NCBI GenBank assembly: GCA_025024175.1
Contig: QCXZ01000041.1
Span: forward strand, 19,277,786-19,341,785
Direction of reading: 5' to 3'
Length of the DNA: 64,000 nucleotides
Source: Rhyzopertha dominica
Taxonomy: Eukaryota; Arthropoda; Insecta; Coleoptera; Bostrichidae
In this document: positions 47,622 through 58,834 of the stretch, piece after piece
How the letters are laid out: each line of letters starts with the position of its first letter
How positions within the stretch are numbered: the first letter of the stretch is position 1
Translations under genes and position numbers: made by a program
Notes under the pieces: generated by a model
Told to the model about the DNA's origin: nothing
Databases searched by the model: none
What the model saw: only the letters and a program-made list of their open reading frames with translations

Positions 47622-48542
47622 GAGCCGTTAGCCCCTATACTTATTTAAGTATTGAAATAAGTTCTTAAAATTATTATAATGAAAATTAGATGCGCGCGCC
47701 GTTGTCTTTATACAATAGCAAATGCAACGTAAGGTCTATTCTACTGCTAGAGAAAAGTAGTCCTTAGATGTAACCCACTCATAAACAATTACTTTTACAG
47801 TTGTTTGTGTTTGTGGTCACCCTGAATTACCACAATTTGTATTTAAAAGTAAGAAAAATGCCTGTTGACTGAAAAAAATTATTATATGCATCAGGGTTGA
47901 TACTAACAATGATATTGCAAGGAGAATGAATGTTTATGGCTTCTTAAATGTGCTGAAAGAAGAGCTGCTAACAGAAGATCCAGCAGCATATAAAAATTTT
48001 CTACAAATGAGCAATGCTTCATTTGAAAAATTGTTTGAACTTGTCCATAACAAAATATGGAAACAAGGTACACAATTCCGTTAAAGCCTTCCTTCCGTTT
48101 CATTTACAAAAGCATGACAACACATCACGTTCCCGGGGTTGTCAAAAGTTTACTCACACCAATATACATATTTTAAGAGGCCTAAAACTGCATTTCATGT
48201 TGATGCATGAATTAGCTGGTAGTAGGAAGTCAGCCCAAAATAACAGATAGCCTCTATTCAAAAGTTTATTTCGCCGATATCAGTACAAAAGCTGCCTAAT
48301 CTCACAACCCTGCTGATTGCGTAGATTCGAAAAGTAGGTTCTATGAACGTTTTGTTTATAAACGGTATAACAGGTTAGTGCGCATCGATCTGCGCAGTTT
48401 TAACACGAAGTATGTCAATTCAGTACAAGAAAATAGAACGTGGGCTAATTTCTTGTATTGAAACGGTGCGCGCATCCAGTTTCAGTATAATAATTTTAAG
48501 AACTTATTTCAATACTTAAATAAGTATAGTGGCAAACGGCTC
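47622..48542. mobile_element. Internally deleted PIF/Harbinger DNA transposon
   Basis: Left end GAGCCGTTAGCCCCTATACT and right end AGTATAGTGGCAAACGGCTC are inverted repeats that stay complementary for about 80 bp, through TTATTTAAGTATTGAAATAA and GATGCGCGCGCCGTT. The 3-bp duplication TTA flanks both ends (47619-47621 and 48543-48545), which is the TWA-type duplication of PIF/Harbinger. The interior keeps a piece of a HARBI1-like nuclease (47926-48084, listed separately) but is far too short for the full nuclease plus the Myb-like partner. It is therefore a non-autonomous derivative. The long arms and only a few mismatches between them suggest moderate age. Confidence 0.92.
47926..48084 (+). 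pseudogene. HARBI1-like nuclease N-terminal fragment
   Basis: The frame reads MNVYGFLNVLKEELLTEDPA, AYKNFLQMSNASFEKLFELV and HNKIWKQGTQFR, then a stop. This matches the N-terminal conserved block of Harbinger nucleases, typically 'YxxLxxELxxEDPxxYxNFLRMxPExFExLLxxV'. The catalytic Asp-Asp-Glu region is not present. The downstream part up to the right inverted repeat contains many stops. The fragment supports the superfamily assignment of the host element. Confidence 0.85.
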
Positions 48543-48545
48543 TTA

Positions 48546-49927
48546 GAAGAAGATGAGAATGTAAACCACCAGCAGTCTTAACTTAACTAAACGTGGTCAT
48601 CTTCCAAATATGCTCGCCATCATTATTACTACTTTATAGTGGATATTTTTAAATGATAATTTACAGGTACCATCGACTAATTCCTCCAGATTAAAAATCA
48701 CGATGCTCCTGTACTTGGTTCTGGCTTCTCATGCGCTGCATTCAGACCTTTATCACACTACAAAATCGCAGGCTTACGAACAAATGTCTTCGGAACACCA
48801 CCACACAAAGTCTCAGCCCGCACCAAGACATCAGCGCAATGCGCATGAATACCTAATAGGAATTGTTTAATTACATGTTAATTAAAACAAGCTTAGAGCA
48901 GGGTACGAGTTGTGACCGCGATAACACAGCCTGTCTCCCATTAGCGCTTCTATAAATCCCAAACAGCGTTGGCATCAGACACGAATGCAGTTTGTATGTT
49001 AATGAATGGGATGCGACAGCGACATTGCACACTGGTGCTATATGGAGCATGATGCGTATCTCTCAATACGTTACCCGTCGTGTATTTTAAATGTTATTGC
49101 CGTTCTACCAGCCTGACGAGTGTTAGAGGGCTCTACTGTTGGGATTCGCACTTGCTCGGAGGTAGTGAAAACTGGGATTTACTAGAATCGTAAAATCTTG
49201 GACTTTTATTCCTTAATCAAGAAGACCATTCATCACTTATGAAACATAAGGGAAACATGTGCAGCAAAATGTATTTTTTTAATATTACAATCCCACACGA
49301 CCTCACAAAAAGCAATTAGATAAAAACAAGTATTACTGCATGTAGATAATCTGCCATAATTTTTTTCCATAAATTTATTTTATTCTTCAGTACAGTTCTC
49401 ATTAGTTTCAATCATCTTGGCAGAAATTAAGTACCATAAAAATTTGCCATTAGTTTTTATTTAAATGTGCCTAAAATGCAGCTAGTATTTATCACCAACA
49501 AAATAACAGCATCGAGCATCCTCTTTCTAAACAAGTAGTAATCACTGGATACCACTAACGAACTGACAGTGTGGATATTTCACATCTAGGTCTAGTCAGT
49601 TATTTTCAAATGTTTTCTTAAAATACCATCACAATTCGTGCAGACATGCCGTGCTTCCTAGTGTCTTTAAGAAAAAATGACTGTAATGCTTTGACTTACA
49701 TTATCTGAACGGTATCTCCATTTGCCCTTATTCAATTGACGCCTATTTTGAAGAAAACTTCAAAAGATAAATTTGATTTCAAGTCTACATCAGACCATGC
49801 TTTCTTTCCCACAGAGCTCCAAAAATAGTCGAGGACATTCATTAAGATGACGGCAATGAACTACTAATGAAATTGTAGCTTGTCAGTTGTCAATTCTGAA
49901 AGCGCCAGTTTTGGAACTGCTTTTCAA
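48546..49927. other. GC-elevated island at about 48700-49170, then AT-rich DNA
   Basis: The island has many CpG-containing words (AATGCGCATGAATACC near 48838) but no frame longer than chance. The rest is unassigned. Confidence 0.35.
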
Positions 49928-50752
49928 AAAACCGCTGCAAATTGAATCAATACTTCCACATCCAATTGTCAAAATGACATTTACGTTTTCATTTCTTATA
50001 CCATACAATTAGTAATCAGGTTTTGAGCATTTTTTCTCTCTACACATTTTTTCTAAGACAAACAGTCCTCGTGATATTAGCAAAATTATATAAATTTTAA
50101 AATCTGTTTTTTCCAAATAACTCGAAATATATTAACTTAACAAAAAGAAATACAAGAGTGCTTACTGATCAGAAATTTGATTTTCTATATAATACCAAAA
50201 TTTAAAAAAAATCGTACCAAAATAGGTTTTTTCGGAAATATTTCGAAAATGTCAAAATTTTTGATAAATTTTCTAAGACACTTTTTATGAGAAATTGTAT
50301 TTCCTATTTCCTATGATGGTATTTTCATTTTTTGAATATATTAAATGTATTCGGAGATATTTAGGAAAAACCGTTTTTTGTAAGTGACGCTTTTTTGCTA
50401 ATATCTTCTAAACAGTTTGCTGCACCAAAAATTTATAAGAGCGAATAATACTCGCAGTTATACTACTAATCACAGACTAAAACAAAAAAAAATAAAAATT
50501 TGCAAAAAGGGTAGTTACCACCCAATTTCACCCCCTTCCCGATACCCTACTTACCCCACAAACAAATTTCAGATTCATATTTTAAGTCTTTCGAAAGCTA
50601 TCGTGTCCACAAACAAAACCACAGACACACAGACAAGAAATTCTTTGCTCAAATTTTGTTTTTTTTGCGTTTTCGGCCATTTTAACGCGAATGAACAAAT
50701 AAAATTTTGTTTTCGCGTTACAACATTTCCTATCCATTGGATGTGGAAGTAA
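49928..50752 (+). repeat. Dispersed repeat family R1, copy C
   Basis: Starts AAAACCGCTGCAAATTGAAT and ends CCATTGGATGTGGAAGTAA. It follows copy B closely over its whole length, including the part missing from copy A, the GTAGTTACC and TTACCCCAC words, the short ACAGACACACAGACAAG microsatellite and the end hairpin TTTCCTATCC-ATT-GGATGTGGAA. Homology to the other copies stops at the same places at both ends. Confidence 0.8.
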
Positions 50753-51060
50753 GTTGTACCCAACAATTAAAAAAAAATAAAACATAAATTTTGCTCCATG
50801 TCTCACCCATAATTTGTTGCGGAAGAGAAGAAAGATGCCTGGCTTCTTAATAAACGAGTTTGTATGCCATTAACCCAAAATCTATTTTTGCCTTTTGCAA
50901 ACCTACCGTTGCATCAAATATTCATTAGATGACATTTCAATCACATCTATAACCTCATTTAAGCCACACCTGTATTAAACTAAAAGCTGAAAGCTTCAAA
51001 GGTGCCAACAATTATTCTAGAAGATAACTTGAGAGAACTTAGAGAACTTCATGTTTGTCT
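50753..51060. other. No assignable feature
   Basis: AT-rich sequence between repeat R1 copy C and the hammerhead-like motif. No frame or repeat pair was seen. Confidence 0.4.
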
Positions 51061-51128
51061 ATATTCCATTGCTAAACTCCTTATGATGCCGAAAGACGAA
51101 ACGGCTCCTGCTGTGCGATATGGAATAT
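51061..51128 (+). ncRNA. Degenerate hammerhead-ribozyme-like motif
   Basis: An outer stem ATATTCCAT (51061-51069) pairs exactly with ATGGAATAT (51120-51128). Between them lie CTTATGA (51080-51086; the core normally reads CTGANGA, so one core base differs), a small stem with a GAAA loop, the second core word GAAA (51098-51101), and a stem ACGGC/GCTGT with loop TCCT. The order of parts matches a type I hammerhead. Departures: the G-to-T core change, one extra base before helix II, a mismatch in helix II and a G at the cleavage position. It would not be expected to cleave, and chance is possible. Confidence 0.3.
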
Positions 51129-54100
51129 TCTAATCTGGAAACAACTGAATCTCAGTACAGAAAATTCATGTAAATATTTCAGTTTTGAAACTGAATTTGA
51201 AAAACAATGAAATGGTATCATAAACGCGCAGTCAAATTCGTGTCATAATTACCTCCAAGAAACGATTGCCCTTATTAAGTAACAATATTTATATGGCATA
51301 GGGAGCTTGCAAAGGGTAGTATCCAATTTCGGGATAAGGAAAATTCAAGGCGACCAACAAAAATAGATTAGAGCACCTACATGATCACTTAAAAGTTAAA
51401 TAGGCCTGTTAATTCTGGTTTCTCCATGACCTTACACCTGGGCATACAACACGTTATTCTTATGGCGGCAATAAATTCTGAGATGGTTCAACCTGGGGAT
51501 TCTCTTTATTAGTATTAAACAACCAGAAACAAAATGTGCGTACCTATACGGCGATGAAGAAAATAAAAATAATTGATAGCGCTGCGTGAAAGACAAAGTA
51601 CAGTTGCTCATCATGCTATGCCGATACTTGTTTACCAACAAATATAAAGAAGCTCAGAGAGATGCGCCCAAGTTTGCGGCTTTAGTATAGCAACACTGAG
51701 TAAGTAAACTTACACTGCAAACCCTTGGCAGCATTGAATACTAGTAGTACCCAAAACAGTATTTGGCCTTCTAGAGTAAATCTCTGAACTGAGAAGTATA
51801 TAGCCAAGAATTCAGTGAATATGAGCTAAGATTCCCATTTCTAATTCTCACGTTTAATCCATCGTTCACCCAAATCCATTTGAGGTTGCATCAGAGTGCA
51901 TGAAATGGGAAAAAATAAATCAAAATGACATCCTGCACTTTCCGCCGAGCTGTCGACCGCAACAGGACGTGTATCATATTTACAATTGAAACAAAACCAG
52001 TCTTTTTTACGATCGTCGTTTTTACCATTGTCGGAATATTCGTGTGCCAGTGAAGCGGTACGTTCCACTTCAGTACAAGATGCAAGATTAGGAGCCTACC
52101 TGACTCAAATCGACAACAAAACGCCTAGGATTCCTGCTCGGAGAGATAAAAGCGCGGGTTAACGTGTATGCTCCCAGAACGCGCGAGAAAAGATTTATCC
52201 TCAGATGTACGTTGAACAATTATGGTATTTAACTTCCTTATTGTTGGAGAAACACTCGTGATATTTCTTGGGTGCTTTCTTCTGGGTTTTGCTAACTGTT
52301 TAGGAGAAGAGAATGTGTGCCTTAGCGTGGGAGGAAACAGATGTTTCTTTCTATTTCTTGATTTTCTTTGTCAATAAAAGCTCTAAAAATCAAAAGTTTG
52401 TATGTATAGGATTTGAAAAGAGGCCTGTTGTTTTTTTGCCATCGTAGAAGATATTTAATAAGCCCAACAGTAATTAAGTGTCTATTGTAATGACCCTATA
52501 ATTGTTGTATACTTGTAAGGTTGTAGATTAAGTAATATCCAATATCGGTAGCGAACCCAGTGGCTTTCGAGGTAGGGCTATACTAATNGTTTCTAAGCCT
52601 GCTTACTTCACTGAAACTATCTTATCCCTATTATCTAAAACATTTGCTTCTTTATCTCCTCTCCNCTAATATAAAAATAATTTTCGGGAGCAAACAGGAG
52701 GGCTGCAGTTATAAACCACTTATATTTATTGTTGTAGCTTTCTTAATGTCCCTTTTGGCTAAGAAACTATTGCTAGGACGCAGCTAATTTCAAGAATCTT
52801 TCGCAAAAGTCTAATCACTCCAAATATCACTAAAGGGAAGAACAAGGTTTATTATAACGTTTTGCATCAGCAGTTAGCGTATTGTTTAAGTCTTGGCATA
52901 CCTTTCCTATTCTGTGTCAATCAGCATATTGTAATTGGCTCTAGATAGCTTTTCGATGAATGCATGCTAGAAAATTTCTCTGAATCACAGCAGATACCTT
53001 ACTGTTATAAGACTTTATCGGCGACACTGATGGCCACCCCTGTCAGCTTGGAGTATGTCGTTAGTTAGAATAATGAAGAATAAGTTAATGTAATTTACTG
53101 TTGCAAATCTAAAAGTTAAAATAAAGTGGTATATATCTACCATTTTGCTTGAAGCCATCACTCTATTACGGAATTGTTATTAATTCAACTGTGAAACCAT
53201 CTAGCACTTTATACCAACTCTGTTTATTCCACGTGTTTGGCATCGTCTAAAGCGATGTTTAAAAATCGTCCACTCAGAAGACATTATCACCTCAATTTAA
53301 AACAAATGACGCTGTATCAGACATAGTGCACGTAATTCACATCAGTCCAGTGGAAATCAGTTTCCAAGCAACTTAGGCTGCAAAATCAAATGTAACATAA
53401 TAACGATATGATACAACAATTCACTTAGGAATCAAATTATGAAGACACACATATGTCTATCAGTTTATTTAAATCTATGGATTGGGGAAATGACCGAAAA
53501 AAGCCAGAGCACATTAATTTCAATTCAGGTAAGAAGAAACTAGTTATCAACATGTAACTGAACGTTAATAGCTCTTAGTTATACATCAATATGCTGGTTG
53601 GACTTCTGCAAAAACTCGGTGTGGGAAAACTATCCCAACAAACTAGAAAATTTTAATTTAAGTGAATTTGGCATTTGTACCTACCTAATGAACCGAACAG
53701 TTGGTAGTTCAGACTTCAATTAATTCAAAAATTAACATAGGTATGGTCAGGACGATCGTTTGATTTACCCTTGGACTAAAAGTTTCTAACACTGTTGTAG
53801 TCATTACATGGTGAATTACTAATCGCTATAGAACTTGACGTAGTTTAGAAGTTGACAGTATGTGTAAATTAAACTGGCATAAATAATAAAGCCGAATTGT
53901 TCTTATACCATTTTCATAAGCACTCATAACACATTAAAGGAAAATGAAATAGAAGCAAAATTGCTTAGATTTTTTTAAGTTCTTATTCTAAAAACTTAAA
54001 ATATATAAACAAGCTCTTTTTCATGTCGACTGCAATTAACCATTTAGATACTGGATAAGTAATAGTAATGCACAATAAACGTAAATGTTAAATAGTTCGA

Positions 54101-54779
54101 AATTTTTGCTCCAGTTTAAAAATGAGCAGATTCGTTCTTTTGAAAACTAATATTACTGATTATTGTCTACTACTACTATATAAATAAAGTGTTTACTTTT
54201 GAATGATAATTATTTTTTTTATGATGAGGTGTCTATAGGGACAAATAGAAATTAAAGACATAATCCTATACTTCTAAAGGTAGATGGTGTATTCATTAGT
54301 AATTCAGAATATGACGGAAATTATTCGGGTTTCTTTACAAAAAGCTGCGACAAGTGGAGTAATGGATTTTTGTACATATACTATATGCCAGAGTTTCTTG
54401 GTATGCGTTTTTTACTAGAAAATGTTATCGGGTCAATCAGTAAGTCACTGAACTACTACTTATTGAAATGAAGTCGCGTCACCAACTTAAATATGGAATT
54501 TGTGTTGATAATTTTAAACAGAAAGTTTTTTTGGTCCTGGTGGTTGCTGAATAAAGCAGAATTTAAAGGTTAACGTTTAATCATTCTAATCTTGTCATGC
54601 AAGTATAAAATCTAATCTGCAGGTTGTTGAATCATTCGTCGTTCGCCTCATAGATATGTTAGTTAATTATGTTCAAAAGTAGATTTTTACGCCTAATTTC
54701 TCTTTACTACAGGTATATAATGACTGTTATAGGTCTGCAAGTGGGTTAAATTAAGTAAACACATTGTGGACGTTAAAGA
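51129..54779. other. AT-rich DNA with a GC-elevated island at about 51880-52330
   Basis: Two overlapping minus-strand frames (51841-52068 and 51891-52085) lie in the island; one holds CFNC and the other a basic stretch, but no family is recognised and the two frames conflict. Isolated ambiguous bases occur near 52587 and 52665. Nothing else was seen. Confidence 0.35.
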
Positions 54780-55320
54780 ATATAAAATGAAGACATTTGC
54801 CTATTCAAATGCACAATGGCGAGTACCGAAAATAAATACGTCATAAAGCCCACAGAGGAATGCAGTTCGTGGTCATCGAAGCGAAGAACAATTAGTTCAT
54901 TTGCTTCTCCCCGGTAAACGCTTTCTGAATGCCTCGTCCGCAAATTAAGCTAGTGTATATAGGCATTAGCCCTGCGGGGTGCCCACGATTCCGTTTACCA
55001 TTCTGCATTTCTAAGCTCCTTCCTCGTTGCTCGACGTATGGCACCGACATCGTAGATTTATTCACCGAACGTGTCCTTTATGTAACGGACATAAATTCTC
55101 GCAGAAAAGGGCCCCTATCGGTGCTAGAACAAATGTGATCACCGTGGTAAACGGCGTATTAGACGGCAGACAAAAAAAGGCCTGTAACGAGTGCTATCGA
55201 TAATTTATTAATGAAGGTAATAGCGCTCCAAGCTGAAAAGTATCACGAGATACCGCTAGATGCGAATTGGAATTCAGACGCCGCGGTCTTTGTCCAACGG
55301 TAGAGTTGATTGAAAAATAC
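54780..55320. other. GC-elevated island
   Basis: A clear compositional island with CpG-containing words (CCCTGCGGGGTGCCC near 54970; GACGCCGCGGTC near 55277). The 69-codon plus-strand frame at 54929-55138 is not recognised. Lack of a consistent frame across the island favours a conserved non-coding or promoter-like block, by inference. Confidence 0.3.
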
Positions 55321-56259
55321 ACTAGTCAAGGCTAAGTTGTCTGTAATTGATATTATTGTGGTTACGTTAAAAATAACTTAGTATTTATTTGCGTTCAGTC
55401 GTCAGTAAACGAACGAATAGTTTATTTCAGCTGCAATGTTAAAAGAACGCTATCTTCGTTTACAGACAACGAGGTGGTTGAAAGTGTTGAATTGCAAAGC
55501 AAATTTTGCGTGAATATCAACTATGCAAAAACAGATTAATTTTGCTCCAACCAGTTATATTTGTTAAATGTATACTATGTTTACTAAAGTTCTTTCTACA
55601 ATTTCGTAAAAATGTAAAATAAGTGACTTAATAAGCTTACTCTTATCAAAGGCATCATTTTATTAATTTTATCTTAAAATTCCACTGGATATGCCTGCAA
55701 AATTAAATTCAGAATGTAAATATAAGTAGAAAGCACTAAATAATTAACATTAAACGAATCTGAAATTGACCTACTGCAATATAAGATTGAATATTAATGT
55801 AAATGTCATGGTGATTTCAAAAGTTTGTCCTAAGAATTGTAACAACCGTGACGCTATATTTACATTTGCTTCAATATTCTTAAAACGAGCTGCGTGTTTG
55901 AATGTTTTTGTATTAAAAAAATGAATTAGTTGATACTGTAATGCTTGCAAAATCTGGTCGTCTATTTTGTTTTAACTATGCTGTTTAGTTCTTAATAAAT
56001 GAAACGTGAATAATTTTGAACATATTTATTTTTTAACTTTAAATACCTAACAAAAGGCAATAGGTAATATCATAACAATAAGTACATATAGTCCCCATGT
56101 GCGTTCTCGTATAACGTAGAATGAAATGAACTAAAATCCCTTCTTGGTAGGCTTATAGGAAAGACGATAAAAAAGCTAATGTAATAAGCCCCTATATGTC
56201 ACATCGTCATTTTATAAAGACAAAATATCTACCTACAAAGTTGCTAGTATACACAAATA
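55321..56259. other. No assignable feature
   Basis: AT-rich DNA with no supported frame or repeat pair. Confidence 0.45.
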
Positions 56260-56324
56260 AGTAAAGTTACTTCTACAAAAATAGTCTCCAGGAAGTCTAG
56301 TAAATACACTATATTTAACAAATT

Positions 56325-56364
56325 GGCAAAGCGCTTTCAGCTAAAATTAGCCATCATCAGTGCC
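56325..56364 (-). ncRNA. Hammerhead-ribozyme-like motif, left arm (intact core words)
   Basis: On the minus strand: GGCA (56364-56361), core CTGATGA (56360-56354), a stem-loop GGCTAATTTTAGCT, core GAAA (56338-56335), the self-complementary GCGC, TT, and TGCC (56328-56325). GGCA and TGCC pair as helix I; the site C-T-T obeys the NUH rule; and the tiny palindromic helix III would work only as a dimer, as reported for Penelope-type hammerheads. Weak points are one extra T between the core and helix II and a G-T closing pair. Activity is not shown. Confidence 0.5.
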
Positions 56365-56536
56365 TAATAATGTAAATACAGAAATACAAAAGAATTTATA
56401 AAATTGACGTTGTCAAATTCGAAATAAACAATCTTGACTTCAAACAAAAAAGTATCCTGCATGCCAAAAGCACAAACATGATATCAATCATCAAATAAAG
56501 AATTTAGATTTTATGTTTCATGTATTTATAATATTA

Positions 56537-56576
56537 GGCACTAATGATGGCTAATTTTAGCTGAAAGCGCTTTGCC
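56537..56576 (+). ncRNA. Hammerhead-ribozyme-like motif, right arm (core mutated)
   Basis: Same build as the left-arm motif but on the plus strand: GGCA, CTAATGA, the same helix II stem-loop, GAAA, GCGC, TT, TGCC. The core word CTGATGA is changed to CTAATGA at a base that is normally invariant, so this copy should be inactive even if the left one is not. Confidence 0.45.
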
Positions 56577-56639
56577 AATTTGCTAAATATAGTGGATCTA
56601 ATAGACTTTAAAGACTATTCTTGTAGAAGTAACTTTACT

Positions 56640-58061
56640 AGGTACAGGTACATATATCCACTTAGTGAAAATGGACCAGTTTGCATTTTTTTTTCACAAA
56701 TAAGTATACATTTAATATAAAAGCTTTAAACTTAAACATATAAATGGTAGTATTAACAAGATACGCGATTTTCAGTAAAAAAATGAAAGAAAATAACGTA
56801 TATAGATATAAAACGAACACAAATTTCTAATATAGTTTACAAATCTTATTTATTTATAAAATGACTTTTTTTTAAAAAAAAAGCTTTTTCATTTAGTTCT
56901 TGAACCTGGATGCAGTTTGAACTCATACATATTTCGATCATTTCCAAAATCATGCTTGTATCTTTTAGATACCTACATACAACTTAAGTTGAATGTATAA
57001 ACAAAAACATCCTAAAAAAAGAAAACCTTCATTGAACGTAGAATATCCTGATTTTGAAATAGACGATTTTTTTGTCAAATACATAATAACATCTTCGTGG
57101 TTTATCTCTGCAAAAACGAAAAAAGTAAGAAATTGGTTAGCTCATATACTCAAATTTGCACCACAGTCTAGGTTTCTTTTACTCAACTACTTGCTTCTGT
57201 ATGCATGGTTCTAAAGTTGTTACATATATAGCCAAATACTTTTTATCATCAGGACGTGTATTAAAAATTATTTATATACTATCATAACATATAAATTTTT
57301 ACCAGGGATTAAAATAAACAGAGTTAACGTTTTCAAAAAAAGCTACATAATACTTTAACAGTCGTTAAAGGCAAAGCTTTTATTGGCTAATCGAAGATCT
57401 TTTGGCATTTTTGTTTTATCTGGACCTCAGCAGGAGCTAAAGTAGGTAATTTTGAAATGTGTTTTAATATAAGTTGAATAATGAATGTCTGTTAAATATT
57501 TTACATACACACTTATCTCAATAGAATTATTGTGCAATGATTAATCCAATTCTTATTGATTCACACAGAAAAGCATTCATTTTTTTTTGTAGCTGTCTAG
57601 GTACCTGTGAATGTAACGAGAATTAGAACATATTATATACGCCCCTTCTGTTGAAAACTGTACGAAGCTCAAGTTTTTCTCACAGTAAATATGTAGAATT
57701 ACACCGATTTTCTTCTTCTTTTGCGTAATTTCTACATTTAAAGTGTATCTCTAGAGCAATATAGGTGTAGATTTTATATTACAATTGATAATTTAATGTG
57801 AACACAGTTCACGCAAAACTATTCTGTTGTAACTCACAGTAGTTTTAAAGAAAACCTTAGGTCAACTTACTCCAACCTCTTTTAGTGAACAAAGGGTGTC
57901 CTTCTAAATCATACACGCATTTCAGCCATCAAGACTTCTACAAAAAGAGAAACGGTACATAGGAGTCAAACGAAACACGCGCCTATTTCACATTACTTCT
58001 TATGGGATGAGTATACTTTCAACTTAGCATACACATTTTCTCAAATTTAAATCAAATATAG
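56640..58061. other. No assignable feature
   Basis: AT-rich DNA. A 73-codon plus-strand frame (56993-57214) is Lys-rich at its start and not recognised. Confidence 0.4.
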
Positions 58062-58229
58062 AATGGCTTAAGAAAGTTTAAAATCTACCAAGAATTGGAT
58101 GCAGTTGAGACTGAATTAACGAATGTAAAACACTTTTTGGAGCTTGTCAAGGATCTGCCAATGTTCGGAGTGAGGGTGGGTCTGCCTGAAGCGGAACACC
58201 TAAAATTAAAAAGAAAACCGACCACATAA
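58062..58229 (+). CDS. Candidate coding exon, unknown protein
   Basis: After an acceptor-like ATATAG at 58056-58061 the frame reads NGLRKFKIYQELDAVETELT, then NVKHFLELVKDLPMFGVRVG, then LPEAEHLKLKRKPTT and a stop at 58227. The composition (charged, helix-forming, then a Gly-rich turn) and the mixed codon use look like real protein, unlike neighbouring AT-rich frames. The opposite strand is also open over 84 bases after a good acceptor (CTTTTTAATTTTAG, exon start 58199), so direction is not certain. No family is recognised and no start codon lies in frame, so if real it is an internal or last exon, or a fragment of a mobile-element protein. Confidence 0.35.
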   Translation, partial: NGLRKFKIYQELDAVETELTNVKHFLELVKDLPMFGVRVGLPEAEHLKLKRKPTT

Positions 58230-58433
58230 TTCACAAGATTTGTTACATAGAAAACTATTCGATAATCCATTGCTTTAGTTTGCCTAACACAGCCTCTTCC
58301 GAAATCATGCGTTTCTTTCTTTATAATGTCCGTCCTGTTATACATGCGTCACTAACTGTTACGCTAGCTATCGCTCAACCCAGTTCCTAGCGGTGATTGT
58401 GAAATTTGCGCGCGGGGAGACTTCAATTACAGG
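58230..58433. other. Short spacer, GC rising to the right
   Basis: No feature is assignable. Composition becomes GC-richer toward the island at 58360-58834. Confidence 0.35.
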
Positions 58434-58834
58434 TCAAGCGGGCAATTTGGTTTCCAAGATATATTCTGACATAATGGCGTTGCAGAACGGCTCTCTAGGC
58501 AGAGAAACGACGCGCTGACGAATTATCTGGTTACGGCCGTTGATTTTTTCCAAGTGGGCGTCAACATGTGAAATTGCCTCATCAGGGTCCCGACATACCT
58601 GGGCTGCATAGGGGACCACGGACCCTCGCATCAAAAGTCGAGAGGCGCGCTGCTGTGTTTGCTCCGAAACAAGGAAGCGGTAAAGTAGGCAATTTATTTC
58701 GTGGAACAAGATCACACGACGATGGCGAATCTCGCATGCTGGTTTCGATGCATTCCACCGGCAATAATTTTTGCTCTCGTGAAGTAAGTTCAAAGGCTTT
58801 TCGTTCCAAACTCTTATCAAGCATGTGGAGCTGA
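58434..58834 (-). other. GC-elevated island with three long overlapping frames
   Basis: The longest frame is on the minus strand (58434-58820, 128 codons, starting MIRVWNEKPLNLLHESKNYC). An 80-codon minus-strand frame (58582-58824) and an 88-codon plus-strand frame (58568-58834) overlap it. A donor-like CAGGTATGT occurs on the minus strand at about 58609-58601. One exon could lie here, but with three frames open coding cannot be decided, and no family is recognised. Confidence 0.25.

Larger units (their letters stand above)
56260..56639. mobile_element. Inverted-repeat element with hammerhead-like cores in both arms
   Basis: Two arms of about 118-120 bp (56260-56379 and 56522-56639) are reverse complements with scattered changes. 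They share AGTAAAGTTACTTCTACA at the outer edge and AATTGGCAAAGCGCTTTCAG or its complement in the middle. A spacer of about 142 bp separates them. No target duplication was found. Each arm carries a compact motif that looks like a minimal hammerhead ribozyme, oriented outward from the centre. Such ribozymes are known in the terminal repeats of Penelope-like retroelements, and also in retrozymes. An inverted pair of Penelope-type terminal repeats is one explanation; a MITE is another. No reverse transcriptase is next to it. Confidence 0.65.
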
